NCBI RefSeq assembly: GCF_023229025.1
Contig: NZ_JALOAA010000010.1
Coordinates: 1 to 61,973, forward strand
Length of the DNA stretch: 61,973 nt
From: Sulfurimonas sp.
GTDB lineage: Bacteria; Campylobacterota; Campylobacteria; Campylobacterales; Sulfurimonadaceae
Direction: 5' to 3'
Shown here piece after piece: positions 44,144-51,650 of the stretch. Every line of letters begins with the position of its first letter. Position 1 is the first letter of the stretch. Below the pieces are notes generated by a model, which saw nothing but the letters and a program-made list of their open reading frames with translations, was not told the origin of the DNA and did no database searches. The translations under genes were made by a program, and so were the position numbers.

Positions 44144-45415
44144 ATGAAAATACACATAGATATAGATTGCTTTTTCGTAAGTGCCGCTCGCATAAATGAC
44201 CCATCGCTTGAGCGTAAACCTGTTGCAATAGGTGGGCGGAGTGATACGAAGATATTTAGCAAGGATGCTAAAAAACAGACGGTAAACTTTGAGAACTCCG
44301 GCTCGTTTGTGCCTACTTTTTATAAAACTTATGAGAAGAGTGATGATGACTTAAACGCCTTTAGAGATGCGGACGGTAGAGTTAGAGGCATACTGACAAC
44401 TTCAAGTTATGAGGCAAGAGCTTACGGCGTAAAAACTGCTATGAGCATAAGAGAGGCTTTGACATTATGTCCACAGCTTATTATAAAAGCACCCAACATG
44501 ACGCTTTATCAAAAACTCTCTCATGAGCTTCATGAATTTTTGCAAACCAAGATTCCTTTAGTCGAGCAGGCAAGCATTGATGAGTTTTTCGGAGATTTAA
44601 GCGGTTGGGTAGATGATGAGGATGTGCCTCGTTTTATCGATGATTTGCGTCATGAGATAAAAAAAGTCACTAAACTCCCCGTCTCTATCGGCGCGGCAAA
44701 GACCCGCTATATTGCAAAGCTTGCAACATCTCATGCAAAACCCTTTGGCAGCAGAGTCGTTTATGCCCATGAAATGGATAGTTTCATAGATAAAATTCCG
44801 GTAGGAGAGTTTGCTGGGATAGGCAAAAGTATGAAAGAAAAACTAAGCTCTGTCCAGATTCATACTCTTGGGGATTTGAAAAATAGACGAGGAACAGTTG
44901 AGTCTTGGGGACCTTATGCTAAAGAGCTATATGCAAGAGTAACTGGGCAGAGTGATGAAGAGATTCAGACAAAACATCTAAGAAAAAGCATCGGTATCTC
45001 TCGAACTTTTGACCCTCTTTATGATAGAAGTGAACTCAGAAGAAGAGTGCATGTTCTTGCTCGTCATCTTAGTTTTGCCATCTTAAAACTCAAAGTAATT
45101 CCTACCGTTTTTCATCTTGGCATCGCTTATGAGATGAAGCAAAAATCTCATAAAAACATAACACTTTGTGAGGTTTTTACAGAGAAAAAATTTGACTCTC
45201 TATGTCAATCCCTATTCAATGAAGCCGACATTCACAAAAGACTCCATGCTATTCGTATAAGCATAAACTGCTCAAGCTTTACTAGAGAGTCAAAAAGAGA
45301 GCTCTCTCTTATCGGTTTTAATGATGAACAGAAGATGCAAAGATTGACCAAATATTCGCAAGATATAAGAGAGAAATACGGTATAGATGTGTTGAAATGG
45401 GGAAGTGAATTATGA
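44144..45415 (+). CDS. Y-family DNA polymerase (DinB/ImpB type)
   Basis: 423-residue translesion polymerase. The active-site motifs are HIDIDCFFVSAAR at the N terminus and SIDEFFGD at about 141-148. The fingers region carries about 45 residues (KIFSKDAKK to AFRDADGR) between the first strands that ordinary DinB lacks. The helix-hairpin-helix GEFAGIGKSMKEKLSSVQIHTLGDL and little-finger region are present. No LexA box is expected in this group. It has no beta-clamp motif that I can recognise with certainty. The DUF234 gene follows after 12 bases. Confidence 0.88.
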   Translation: MKIHIDIDCFFVSAARINDPSLERKPVAIGGRSDTKIFSKDAKKQTVNFENSGSFVPTFYKTYEKSDDDLNAFRDADGRVRGILTTSSYEARAYGVKTAMSIREALTLCPQLIIKAPNMTLYQKLSHELHEFLQTKIPLVEQASIDEFFGDLSGWVDDEDVPRFIDDLRHEIKKVTKLPVSIGAAKTRYIAKLATSHAKPFGSRVVYAHEMDSFIDKIPVGEFAGIGKSMKEKLSSVQIHTLGDLKNRRGTVESWGPYAKELYARVTGQSDEEIQTKHLRKSIGISRTFDPLYDRSELRRRVHVLARHLSFAILKLKVIPTVFHLGIAYEMKQKSHKNITLCEVFTEKKFDSLCQSLFNEADIHKRLHAIRISINCSSFTRESKRELSLIGFNDEQKMQRLTKYSQDIREKYGIDVLKWGSEL

Positions 45416-45427
45416 TAGAATAGAAGA

Positions 45428-46366
45428 ATGATAAAGAACAAACTTTTGGAGCAGTTTCGCTCATTTTATTCAAGAAATTATCCAGATGATATGGAGACTC
45501 AGATTGAGTATTTTTCAATCTTTGGTGGACTTGGTTGGGAAGTAGATACAACCCAAGAGGCGACTGCTTTAATCAAAGAGCTAATCCTTGATAGGTTTGT
45601 ACTTTTAAGAAAAAAGATAGAAGACTTAACTATGGCTGACAGAGGTTGTTTGCGTCTTTTGCGTGCTTTAGCCGTAGGTGATAGAAAGATATTTTCAGCT
45701 TTTAACAGAGCCGGTCTTAACAACGCAAACGGTGGAAGTGCTCTAAATTTTCTAGAGCAAAAAGGGCTTATTCAAATAGAGTTCTCAAGAGAGGAGCCAG
45801 CTCGTAGCCTTAACCCAAAAGGCAAACTCAAAAGAGAGGTCGCAAGATATAGAATCTCTCACAAAGTTCTCTTCACTCACCCTTTTGTAAGATTTTGGTT
45901 CTACTTTGTAGCTCCATATACAAAAGAGATACAAGAGGGTAATTACGATAATTTTTTTAAAGATTTTAACAAGAGAAGGCATAGTTATACAAGTCTAGTT
46001 TTTGAAGAGTTATCAGAGGTTTTACTAAACTACAATCTCAGAGATTCTCAGATTTTAAGCTCTGGGAGCTACTGGAGTGCAAATATAGAGATAGATATAC
46101 TTACTATAACTAAAGATGAGAAAATTTATGTCGCAGAGTGCAAATGGTCAAATCGCAAAGTAAATAAAAGTGAGTTGCATAAACTTTTAGATAAGTGCCA
46201 AAAACTCGGTATTGAACCGACACAAGCGGTTCTGTTTTCAAAAAGAGGTTTTTCCAAAGAGCTTCTAAGCCATCAAGGCAAAAAGCTTGCCCTATATAGC
46301 GCGCAAGACTTTGAAGCACTTGTTAAAAACATAAAAAGAGATGAGCTAATAGAGGATTTTTTTTAG
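45428..46366 (+). CDS. DUF234-type nuclease-fold protein without AAA domain
   Basis: 312 residues. The C-terminal half contains a PD-(D/E)xK-like site: Asp223 in NIEIDILTI, Glu237 and Lys239 in AECKW. The middle has a winged-helix-like section (about 72-145). This matches the C-terminal part of archaeal-type DUF234 ATPases, but the AAA module normally placed before it is absent, so it is a stand-alone form. It follows the polymerase gene after 12 bases, suggesting a role in DNA repair. Its stop overlaps the stop of the convergent J-domain gene. Confidence 0.75.
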   Translation: MIKNKLLEQFRSFYSRNYPDDMETQIEYFSIFGGLGWEVDTTQEATALIKELILDRFVLLRKKIEDLTMADRGCLRLLRALAVGDRKIFSAFNRAGLNNANGGSALNFLEQKGLIQIEFSREEPARSLNPKGKLKREVARYRISHKVLFTHPFVRFWFYFVAPYTKEIQEGNYDNFFKDFNKRRHSYTSLVFEELSEVLLNYNLRDSQILSSGSYWSANIEIDILTITKDEKIYVAECKWSNRKVNKSELHKLLDKCQKLGIEPTQAVLFSKRGFSKELLSHQGKKLALYSAQDFEALVKNIKRDELIEDFF

Positions 46367-47166
46367 TTTATTCTTAGTGCAGAGTATGCTTCTTGAAGAA
46401 GTTGAAACTTTTGTGTGTAGTGCTCAACCATATGTGGAGCTTCTTGTAAAACCTTATCAGGATGATACGCCTTTGCAAGCCTCTTATAACTCTCTTTTAA
46501 ACTATTTTGACTAGCCCCGATTGGACACTGCAATACCGCATAAAAATGATTTTTTTGCTCATCTTCCTTGTCGCTACATAGATTTCCAAAACTATATTTT
46601 GCAAAATCACTATAGAGCTTGCTCATGAAGCGATTGTTGTAGCTATACTTTATCCGGTAATGCAAAACATTTCGCTTATTAAGCGCTCTCTCTAATCTAG
46701 CTTTTGCCTTATAATCTGAGACATCAAGGACTAAAGATATATCCGTTCCCCTCTCTACATAAACTTCAAGCTGCGAACGAAGATAACTTAAAACCCAAGA
46801 GTTTGGGTAGCCCAGTGAAATCAATACTGTATCACTATTGTAGGCATAGAGATTAACAGTTATCTCCTGAGGTTCCTCTTGTTTGTTAAGCTCTATTCTA
46901 ATTGGCTGATTTCCAAACTTAAGTAGTGAACGAAGAAAAAACTCATGTGAAAAGTCATGTTTTAAAGCGTGGTGCTGGCTTAATTGACTTATGAACAACT
47001 CTCTCTCTTGAGCTAAAACTTCATTTCTAAATACCATGACGGCTTTAGGCAAAAAAAGCATACCTCTTGAATGATTATTCAAGAAATTCTTCATCCACTC
47101 ACTGTTTAATGTATCAAAATCTGTAGTAACGAGAATAAGATTATCTCTTAATACTATATCCATCAA
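46363..47166 (-). CDS. Protein with C-terminal DnaJ domain
   Basis: 267 residues. The last about 62 are a J domain with HPD at 235-237, which stimulates a DnaK-type ATPase. The first 200 residues are of unknown family, with an LVLDVSDYKAKARLERAL helical section. J domains at the C-terminal end and unknown N-terminal domains occur in Campylobacterota co-chaperones (djlA-like annotation is common), but membrane helices of DjlA are missing. A start either at MM 47166 or the second Met is possible. Confidence 0.85.
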   Translation of the reverse strand: MMDIVLRDNLILVTTDFDTLNSEWMKNFLNNHSRGMLFLPKAVMVFRNEVLAQERELFISQLSQHHALKHDFSHEFFLRSLLKFGNQPIRIELNKQEEPQEITVNLYAYNSDTVLISLGYPNSWVLSYLRSQLEVYVERGTDISLVLDVSDYKAKARLERALNKRNVLHYRIKYSYNNRFMSKLYSDFAKYSFGNLCSDKEDEQKNHFYAVLQCPIGASQNSLKESYKRLAKAYHPDKVLQEAPHMVEHYTQKFQLLQEAYSALRIN

Positions 47167-47215
47167 CTTAACCTCTATAGAGTTTTTACTAAATCAAAGC
47201 AATAAAAGTTCCAAA

Positions 47216-48058
47216 CTAACAGATATTTTTATACATTGCAGGTTGTCTATCTCTTATAAGTCCCCAGTACTCTCTTTGCTTTTGATTATCTTCTATATCA
47301 AACTCTGCATAAAGAATCTCCTCTTTATCTCTAGAGGCTTCTGCAATTTTTGCACCCGTATAGTCTGTTATAAATGATGAGCCGTAAAAATCAAGGCTAC
47401 ATGTCTCGCCCTTCTCTTTGCCGATTCTATTTGCAACTACAACGGGTACGGTATTTGTAGCGGCATGTCCCATCTGAACTCTCTGCCAATGCTCTTTTGA
47501 GTCAAGATGAATCTCAGGCTCACTTCCAATAGCTGTCGGGTAAAAGATGATCTCCGCTCCCATTAGCGTTAAAGCTCTTGCCGTCTCACAAAACCACTGA
47601 TCCCAACAGATACCGACACCTATTTTTGCATACTTGGTATCATAGACTTTAAAGCCCGTATTGCCTGGTTTAAAGTAGAATTTCTCTTCATATCCGGGGC
47701 CGTCTGGGATATGCGTTTTTCGGTAGTTTTCCATAATAGTGCCATCGGCATCTGCGACGACTAAGGAGTTAAAATAACCCTCATCACTCTTTTCAAAATA
47801 GCTTATCAAGATAACTACTTGAAGCTCTTTTGCAAGTTTAGCAAAGCGTTCTATTAGCTTGTTTGCTTCCCTTGGCGATGCCCATGAGAAATATTTTTCA
47901 TCCATATCTTTACAAAAGTACAATCCCTCAAATAACTCAGGCAGAAGTATAATCTGCGCACCTTTTGAGGCTGCCTCTCTAGCTAATCTTTCGGCTTTAT
48001 CTATATTTGCAGCTTTATCTTCGCCCATCTGCATCTGAATAGCACTAACCTTAACCAT
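47216..48058 (-). CDS. aguB: N-carbamoylputrescine amidase (nitrilase family)
   Basis: 280-residue carbon-nitrogen hydrolase. The catalytic triad is complete: Glu41 (LLPELFEG), Lys114 (YRKTHIPDGPGY) and Cys151 (GVGICWDQWF). The pattern WDQWFCETARALTLMGAEI and RVQMGHAATN fit AguB, which converts N-carbamoylputrescine to putrescine. No agmatine deiminase gene is in the window. It lies 11 bases after the CorC-family gene. Confidence 0.9.
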   Translation of the reverse strand: MVKVSAIQMQMGEDKAANIDKAERLAREAASKGAQIILLPELFEGLYFCKDMDEKYFSWASPREANKLIERFAKLAKELQVVILISYFEKSDEGYFNSLVVADADGTIMENYRKTHIPDGPGYEEKFYFKPGNTGFKVYDTKYAKIGVGICWDQWFCETARALTLMGAEIIFYPTAIGSEPEIHLDSKEHWQRVQMGHAATNTVPVVVANRIGKEKGETCSLDFYGSSFITDYTGAKIAEASRDKEEILYAEFDIEDNQKQREYWGLIRDRQPAMYKNIC

Positions 48059-48069
48059 CTTCTACCTCA

Positions 48070-49146
48070 CTAGACGCTTTTAGCTTTTTCCATCTTTTTT
48101 CTCTCAAACTTCATCTTGTCTTGAAACTTTTTACTTCTATCTTTTGCAAAAACCTGCATATCTTCAATCTCATCCATCTCATCAACTATCTCAGCGCCCA
48201 AAAGCGTCTCAATTGCATCTTCAAGAGTAACAACACCAACTGTTTGACCATAACTGTCATAAACTATAAATAGATGTGTTTTTCGCTTTAAGAACTGATC
48301 TATCAGAGTAGGTACAGGAATATTTTCTGATACCATATGCACTTCATGCGAAATCTTTTCTAACGTCGTTTTGTCATTATCTTCATTGCTCTCTTCAAGT
48401 ATTCTTTGACTAAAGACAATACCGACTACGTCATCAAGCGTCTCGCCATAGATAGGGATTCGAGAGTGAATGTACATTTTATCATCTTCTATCGCTTCTT
48501 CAATAGTTGTTGAGCTAGGCAGAGCAAAAACAACACTTCTTGGTGTCATAATATCTTTTGCTTTAATATTTTTAAGTTTTAGGAGGTTCTCAATCAGATC
48601 ACTCTCTTTACTTAAAATAGCACCCTCTCTCTCACCCATAGCGACAATTGCCATAATCTCATCACGCGAAAAGTTGCTCTGATGCTTCTTGTTTCTTGAG
48701 ATATACTTTGTCAAAAATGATGAAAACCAAGTAAAAGGAGCGCTAATTGTCATCATAAATGAAATCATATATGCAGAGGGCACTAAAAGTCTTTTCCAGT
48801 AGAGCGCGCCTATAGTTTTTGGAATAATCTCTGAGAGGTACAAAATAAGAAGCGTTACAACAAAAGCAACTAGTGTTTGCCACTCCTCCCCAAAAAGAAT
48901 CTGTGTTTGAGCACCAACACCGGCTGCACCCATTGTATGGGCAAAGGTGTTTACAGTCAAAATTGATGAAATCGGCTTGTCAATATTTGACTTGAAGCCT
49001 TTTAGCTTACTTACTAGATTTTCATTATGATCTTTAGACAAACTTTCAACATATGAGTTTGTGCTTGATAACAATACTGCTTCTAGAATCGAACATAGAA
49101 ACGATATTAAAATGGCAAGTGAGAGGTAAACAATGAGTAGAGTCAT
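48070..49146 (-). CDS. CNNM/CorC-family transporter-associated membrane protein
   Basis: 358 residues: DUF21 (CNNM) membrane domain with four hydrophobic segments (about 1-180), a CBS pair (about 200-325) beginning at AKDIMTPRSVVFALP, and a charged C-terminal tail; the CorC transporter-associated domain is missing. Relatives are implicated in Mg2+ or Co2+ export. The gene has an unusual leader: a 20-codon ORF overlapping its ATG and a hairpin that includes its ribosome binding site, so its translation is likely regulated. Confidence 0.88.
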   Translation of the reverse strand: MTLLIVYLSLAILISFLCSILEAVLLSSTNSYVESLSKDHNENLVSKLKGFKSNIDKPISSILTVNTFAHTMGAAGVGAQTQILFGEEWQTLVAFVVTLLILYLSEIIPKTIGALYWKRLLVPSAYMISFMMTISAPFTWFSSFLTKYISRNKKHQSNFSRDEIMAIVAMGEREGAILSKESDLIENLLKLKNIKAKDIMTPRSVVFALPSSTTIEEAIEDDKMYIHSRIPIYGETLDDVVGIVFSQRILEESNEDNDKTTLEKISHEVHMVSENIPVPTLIDQFLKRKTHLFIVYDSYGQTVGVVTLEDAIETLLGAEIVDEMDEIEDMQVFAKDRSKKFQDKMKFERKKMEKAKSV

Positions 49147-49205
49147 AGGATTGCTCCTACATAAACATGGGTAAAACTACGCGAGGCCGGGTCGCTTTGG
49201 GTCAT
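49143..49205 (-). CDS. Leader ORF of the CorC-family gene
   Basis: Encodes MTQSDPASRSFTHVYVGAIL. AAAGGAAA is 9 bases before its ATG. Its TGA overlaps the ATG of the downstream gene (ATGA). Codons such as CCG, GCC, TCG and CGT are rare elsewhere in this AT-rich region, so the RNA itself or the peptide is probably under constraint. Confidence 0.6.
   Translation of the reverse strand: MTQSDPASRSFTHVYVGAIL
49146..49159 (-). promoter_or_regulatory. Hairpin covering the ribosome binding site of the CorC-family gene
   Basis: On the transcript UAGGA-GCAA-UCCUA forms a 5-bp stem with a GNRA tetraloop. It contains AGGAG and ends on the A of AUG. Ribosomes finishing the leader ORF would open it, giving coupled translation. 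Confidence 0.6.
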
Positions 49206-49234
49206 TATAAAATTTCCTTTTAATTTTTGCGCAA

Positions 49235-49243
49235 ATTATAGCA
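49235..49243 (-). promoter_or_regulatory. Extended -10 promoter of the CorC-family gene
   Basis: Reads TGCTATAAT on the minus strand, giving a start near 49228 and a leader of about 80 bases that includes the leader ORF. Confidence 0.6.
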
Positions 49244-49310
49244 CATTAAGGTTACAGCAAAGGGAATTATCAAAAAAAGGTACATTTTGTATCATATTAG
49301 TAAATATATT

Positions 49311-50099
49311 TTACTTATAAAAGCATGCACTCATGTATCCGACAACACTTTGCGTATCTCCGCTTGCATCTGCACTTGTCCTATAATCTAGCAACTGCGC
49401 CTTGAGCCCAAGTTTTTTTGCACTTATTAGCAGTGCTTCTACGCCAAGCTTTCCGCATGCTTCGCATCCGCTATGAAGTTTGGCTATATCAATATTTTGA
49501 ACTGCTTCAAGACAAATATTGTCAAGTCTAGTCGCATTACTAAGATTGTGAAAGTGACTCAAATCAGTACTTATTATAACTCCGCAATCTTCAAGACTTA
49601 AAACATAATCTATAATTTCAGATAAACTAGAGGAGTCTGCATAAGAGTAAACAAGCTCAACTATCTCGGCATCTTCAAAGTAGTACTTTATGAAAGGAAA
49701 CTGCACCTCTGTACTATGCTCCATATGAGCTTCGGGATTACATGAGAGAGCAAACTTCTCCTTTAATGCCTTTTGCAAAAAGCTTGAGTTATTTAAATCT
49801 CCAAAGGGTGTCTCATAGACCTCATAGTTACATAAAGAGACCCCTTCAAACCCTATTTTATGAGAAGGACCAATAACTACAAACTTTTTAATCCCGCTAT
49901 TTTCTAAAACTTTATATGCTATATTTGCGCTGTAACCTGAGTAGATATAACCTGCATGAGGAACTATCACGGCTCTGCTTTTAATAGCAGGCAAAACATT
50001 ATCCTCCTCATAGACCGTACTAAAATGTTCAAAATATCTCTCAATCTCAACAGCTCTCGCCGGATAAAAAGATCCACTAACGCTCATTATTCGTTTCAT
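49311..50099 (-). CDS. MEMO1-family protein (AmmeMemoRadiSam system B)
   Basis: 262 residues with the Memo fold related to class III dioxygenases. His48 (PHAGYIYSG) and His80 (GPSHKIG) correspond to metal ligands of human MEMO1, and a Cys-rich CEACGKLGVEALL lies near the expected Cys. It sits 21 bases after the AMMECR1 gene. The two belong to the predicted AmmeMemoRadiSam system, whose radical-SAM partner is not in this neighbourhood. Confidence 0.88.
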   Translation of the reverse strand: MKRIMSVSGSFYPARAVEIERYFEHFSTVYEEDNVLPAIKSRAVIVPHAGYIYSGYSANIAYKVLENSGIKKFVVIGPSHKIGFEGVSLCNYEVYETPFGDLNNSSFLQKALKEKFALSCNPEAHMEHSTEVQFPFIKYYFEDAEIVELVYSYADSSSLSEIIDYVLSLEDCGVIISTDLSHFHNLSNATRLDNICLEAVQNIDIAKLHSGCEACGKLGVEALLISAKKLGLKAQLLDYRTSADASGDTQSVVGYMSACFYK

Positions 50100-50120
50100 T
50101 TTAATCTCCTGCTTCTTTCA

Positions 50121-50693
50121 TTATAACAGAGGTATCTTATCAAACTCTTCGTCAATTGCTTCAACTCTGTATCTATATATGAGAGGGTGCTCATCGTACG
50201 CTGATGGGCTTAATCCTGCTTTTGCACTAAGATGTTCTAAAAACTCTTTTGGCGATTTTAGCTGCTCCCAAACTTGAGGTAAAAATGTCCCCTGATACCT
50301 ATGATGCTTAAAGATTAATCCATCTACATTAGGCTCTACCTTTGTGAGTAAATCACTAAAATCTTCATACTCTAATATTTCTGGCTCACTAAGTACAGAG
50401 ACTTCTAGATTAATTTGTGAAAGCTCTTTTTCATAAAGCGGATTAAATCTAGGATCCTTAAATGCAGCAGCTTTGGCATTTTGAACAACATCGTCATAGA
50501 GCGAGCGATAAGCAACAATGGTACCTATACAACCCCGCAGATGCCCATCATGCTTAAGTGTTACAAATGTCGCACCATCTTCGTTTAAAAATGGGTATTT
50601 ATCAAGAAGAAGCTTCTTGTTAATACTATATGAATTATTAAACTGCTCAAGTATTGCATTTTTTGCAATTTTAAGTAAAACAGAGTCTAGCAT
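50121..50693 (-). CDS. AMMECR1-domain protein (AmmeMemoRadiSam system A)
   Basis: 190 residues with the invariant AMMECR1 motif LRGCIG at 52-57 and the following FKDPRFNPLYEKEL. Function is unknown; in genomes it is associated with MEMO and a radical-SAM enzyme. It is preceded by an epimerase gene (15 bases) and followed by the MEMO gene. Confidence 0.9.
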   Translation of the reverse strand: MLDSVLLKIAKNAILEQFNNSYSINKKLLLDKYPFLNEDGATFVTLKHDGHLRGCIGTIVAYRSLYDDVVQNAKAAAFKDPRFNPLYEKELSQINLEVSVLSEPEILEYEDFSDLLTKVEPNVDGLIFKHHRYQGTFLPQVWEQLKSPKEFLEHLSAKAGLSPSAYDEHPLIYRYRVEAIDEEFDKIPLL

Positions 50694-50707
50694 TTTAACT
50701 CCTTTTT

Positions 50708-51580
50708 TTAGCCCACTATCTCTCTTAAGGCATCTTCAAATTTTTCATAATGAAACACAAATCCATGTTCTAGCAGTCTTGAAGGGTAGACCTCTTTTGA
50801 GTCAAGAATAACATTAGCACCCTCCCCAAAAATCAGCTTTATCAAAAAAGCGGGAACACAAAAAAATGTCGGGCGCTTTAAAACTTTGCCCAAAATTTTT
50901 GTCTGCTCTATATTTGAGAGAGGATATGGAGAGGTAAAGTTTACCGAACCGGTTATGGCAGGAGTTTTTATTATAAACTCTACTGCTCTTAGTAAATCTT
51001 CTATGTGTATCCATGAGACCATCTGAGTTCCACTTCCAAGCTTCCCTCCGACTCCCATTTTAAAAGGAGGCAGTATTTTATCCATAGCACCGCCCTCTTT
51101 TGCAAAAATCACGCCAAACCTCATCTGTACAACTCTTACACCTAAAGGCTCTGCTTTTTTAGCCTCTGCCTCCCACTCCAAGCAAAGGGCAGACAAAAAA
51201 TCATCGGCATACTTTTTAGAGTCATCATCATGAGAGTAGTTAGAGTCGTAAATACCAACGGCAGAAGCACTCAAAAAAAGCTTCGGCTTCTCTTTACATA
51301 TCTTCATTGCATCTACTACTTTTTTTGTGCTATCGATACGACTGCTGCGAAGCCCCTTTTTGTACTCATCGCTCCAACGTGCCAAGATGGTTGTTCCGCT
51401 TAAATTGATTAGGATGTCACAACCCTCCAGCTGTTTGGCAATACTTTCTATTGTAGTCTCTTGGCGTATTTTCAGACCTACTATTTTATTGTGCTGTGGA
51501 TTGAAAAACTCCTCTAGTTTAGAACCCACTAATCCGCTTTTACCACAAATTGCTATTTTAAGCTTATTGCCTATTGACAT
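50708..51580 (-). CDS. TIGR01777-family NAD(P)-dependent epimerase
   Basis: 290 residues. N-terminal Rossmann motif CGKSGLVGSKL replaces the more common TGxTGFIG form. SSRIDSTKKVVDAM, FLSASAVGIYD and the region RFGVIFAKEGGAMDKILPPF are the TIGR01777 (SulA/YfcH-like) traits. Substrate unknown. It is probably the first gene of an operon with the AMMECR1 and MEMO genes. Confidence 0.88.
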   Translation of the reverse strand: MSIGNKLKIAICGKSGLVGSKLEEFFNPQHNKIVGLKIRQETTIESIAKQLEGCDILINLSGTTILARWSDEYKKGLRSSRIDSTKKVVDAMKICKEKPKLFLSASAVGIYDSNYSHDDDSKKYADDFLSALCLEWEAEAKKAEPLGVRVVQMRFGVIFAKEGGAMDKILPPFKMGVGGKLGSGTQMVSWIHIEDLLRAVEFIIKTPAITGSVNFTSPYPLSNIEQTKILGKVLKRPTFFCVPAFLIKLIFGEGANVILDSKEVYPSRLLEHGFVFHYEKFEDALREIVG

Positions 51581-51650
51581 GTGAGACTCCTTGAGATTGC
51601 ATCTGCTTTAATTATATGTTTTAGTTAATAAAAAAGTCCTTACTATTTTA

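Noticed and set aside
45232..45551. Minus-strand reading frames across the polymerase and DUF234 genes
   Set aside because: They are antisense to well-supported genes and show no domain or ribosome binding site.
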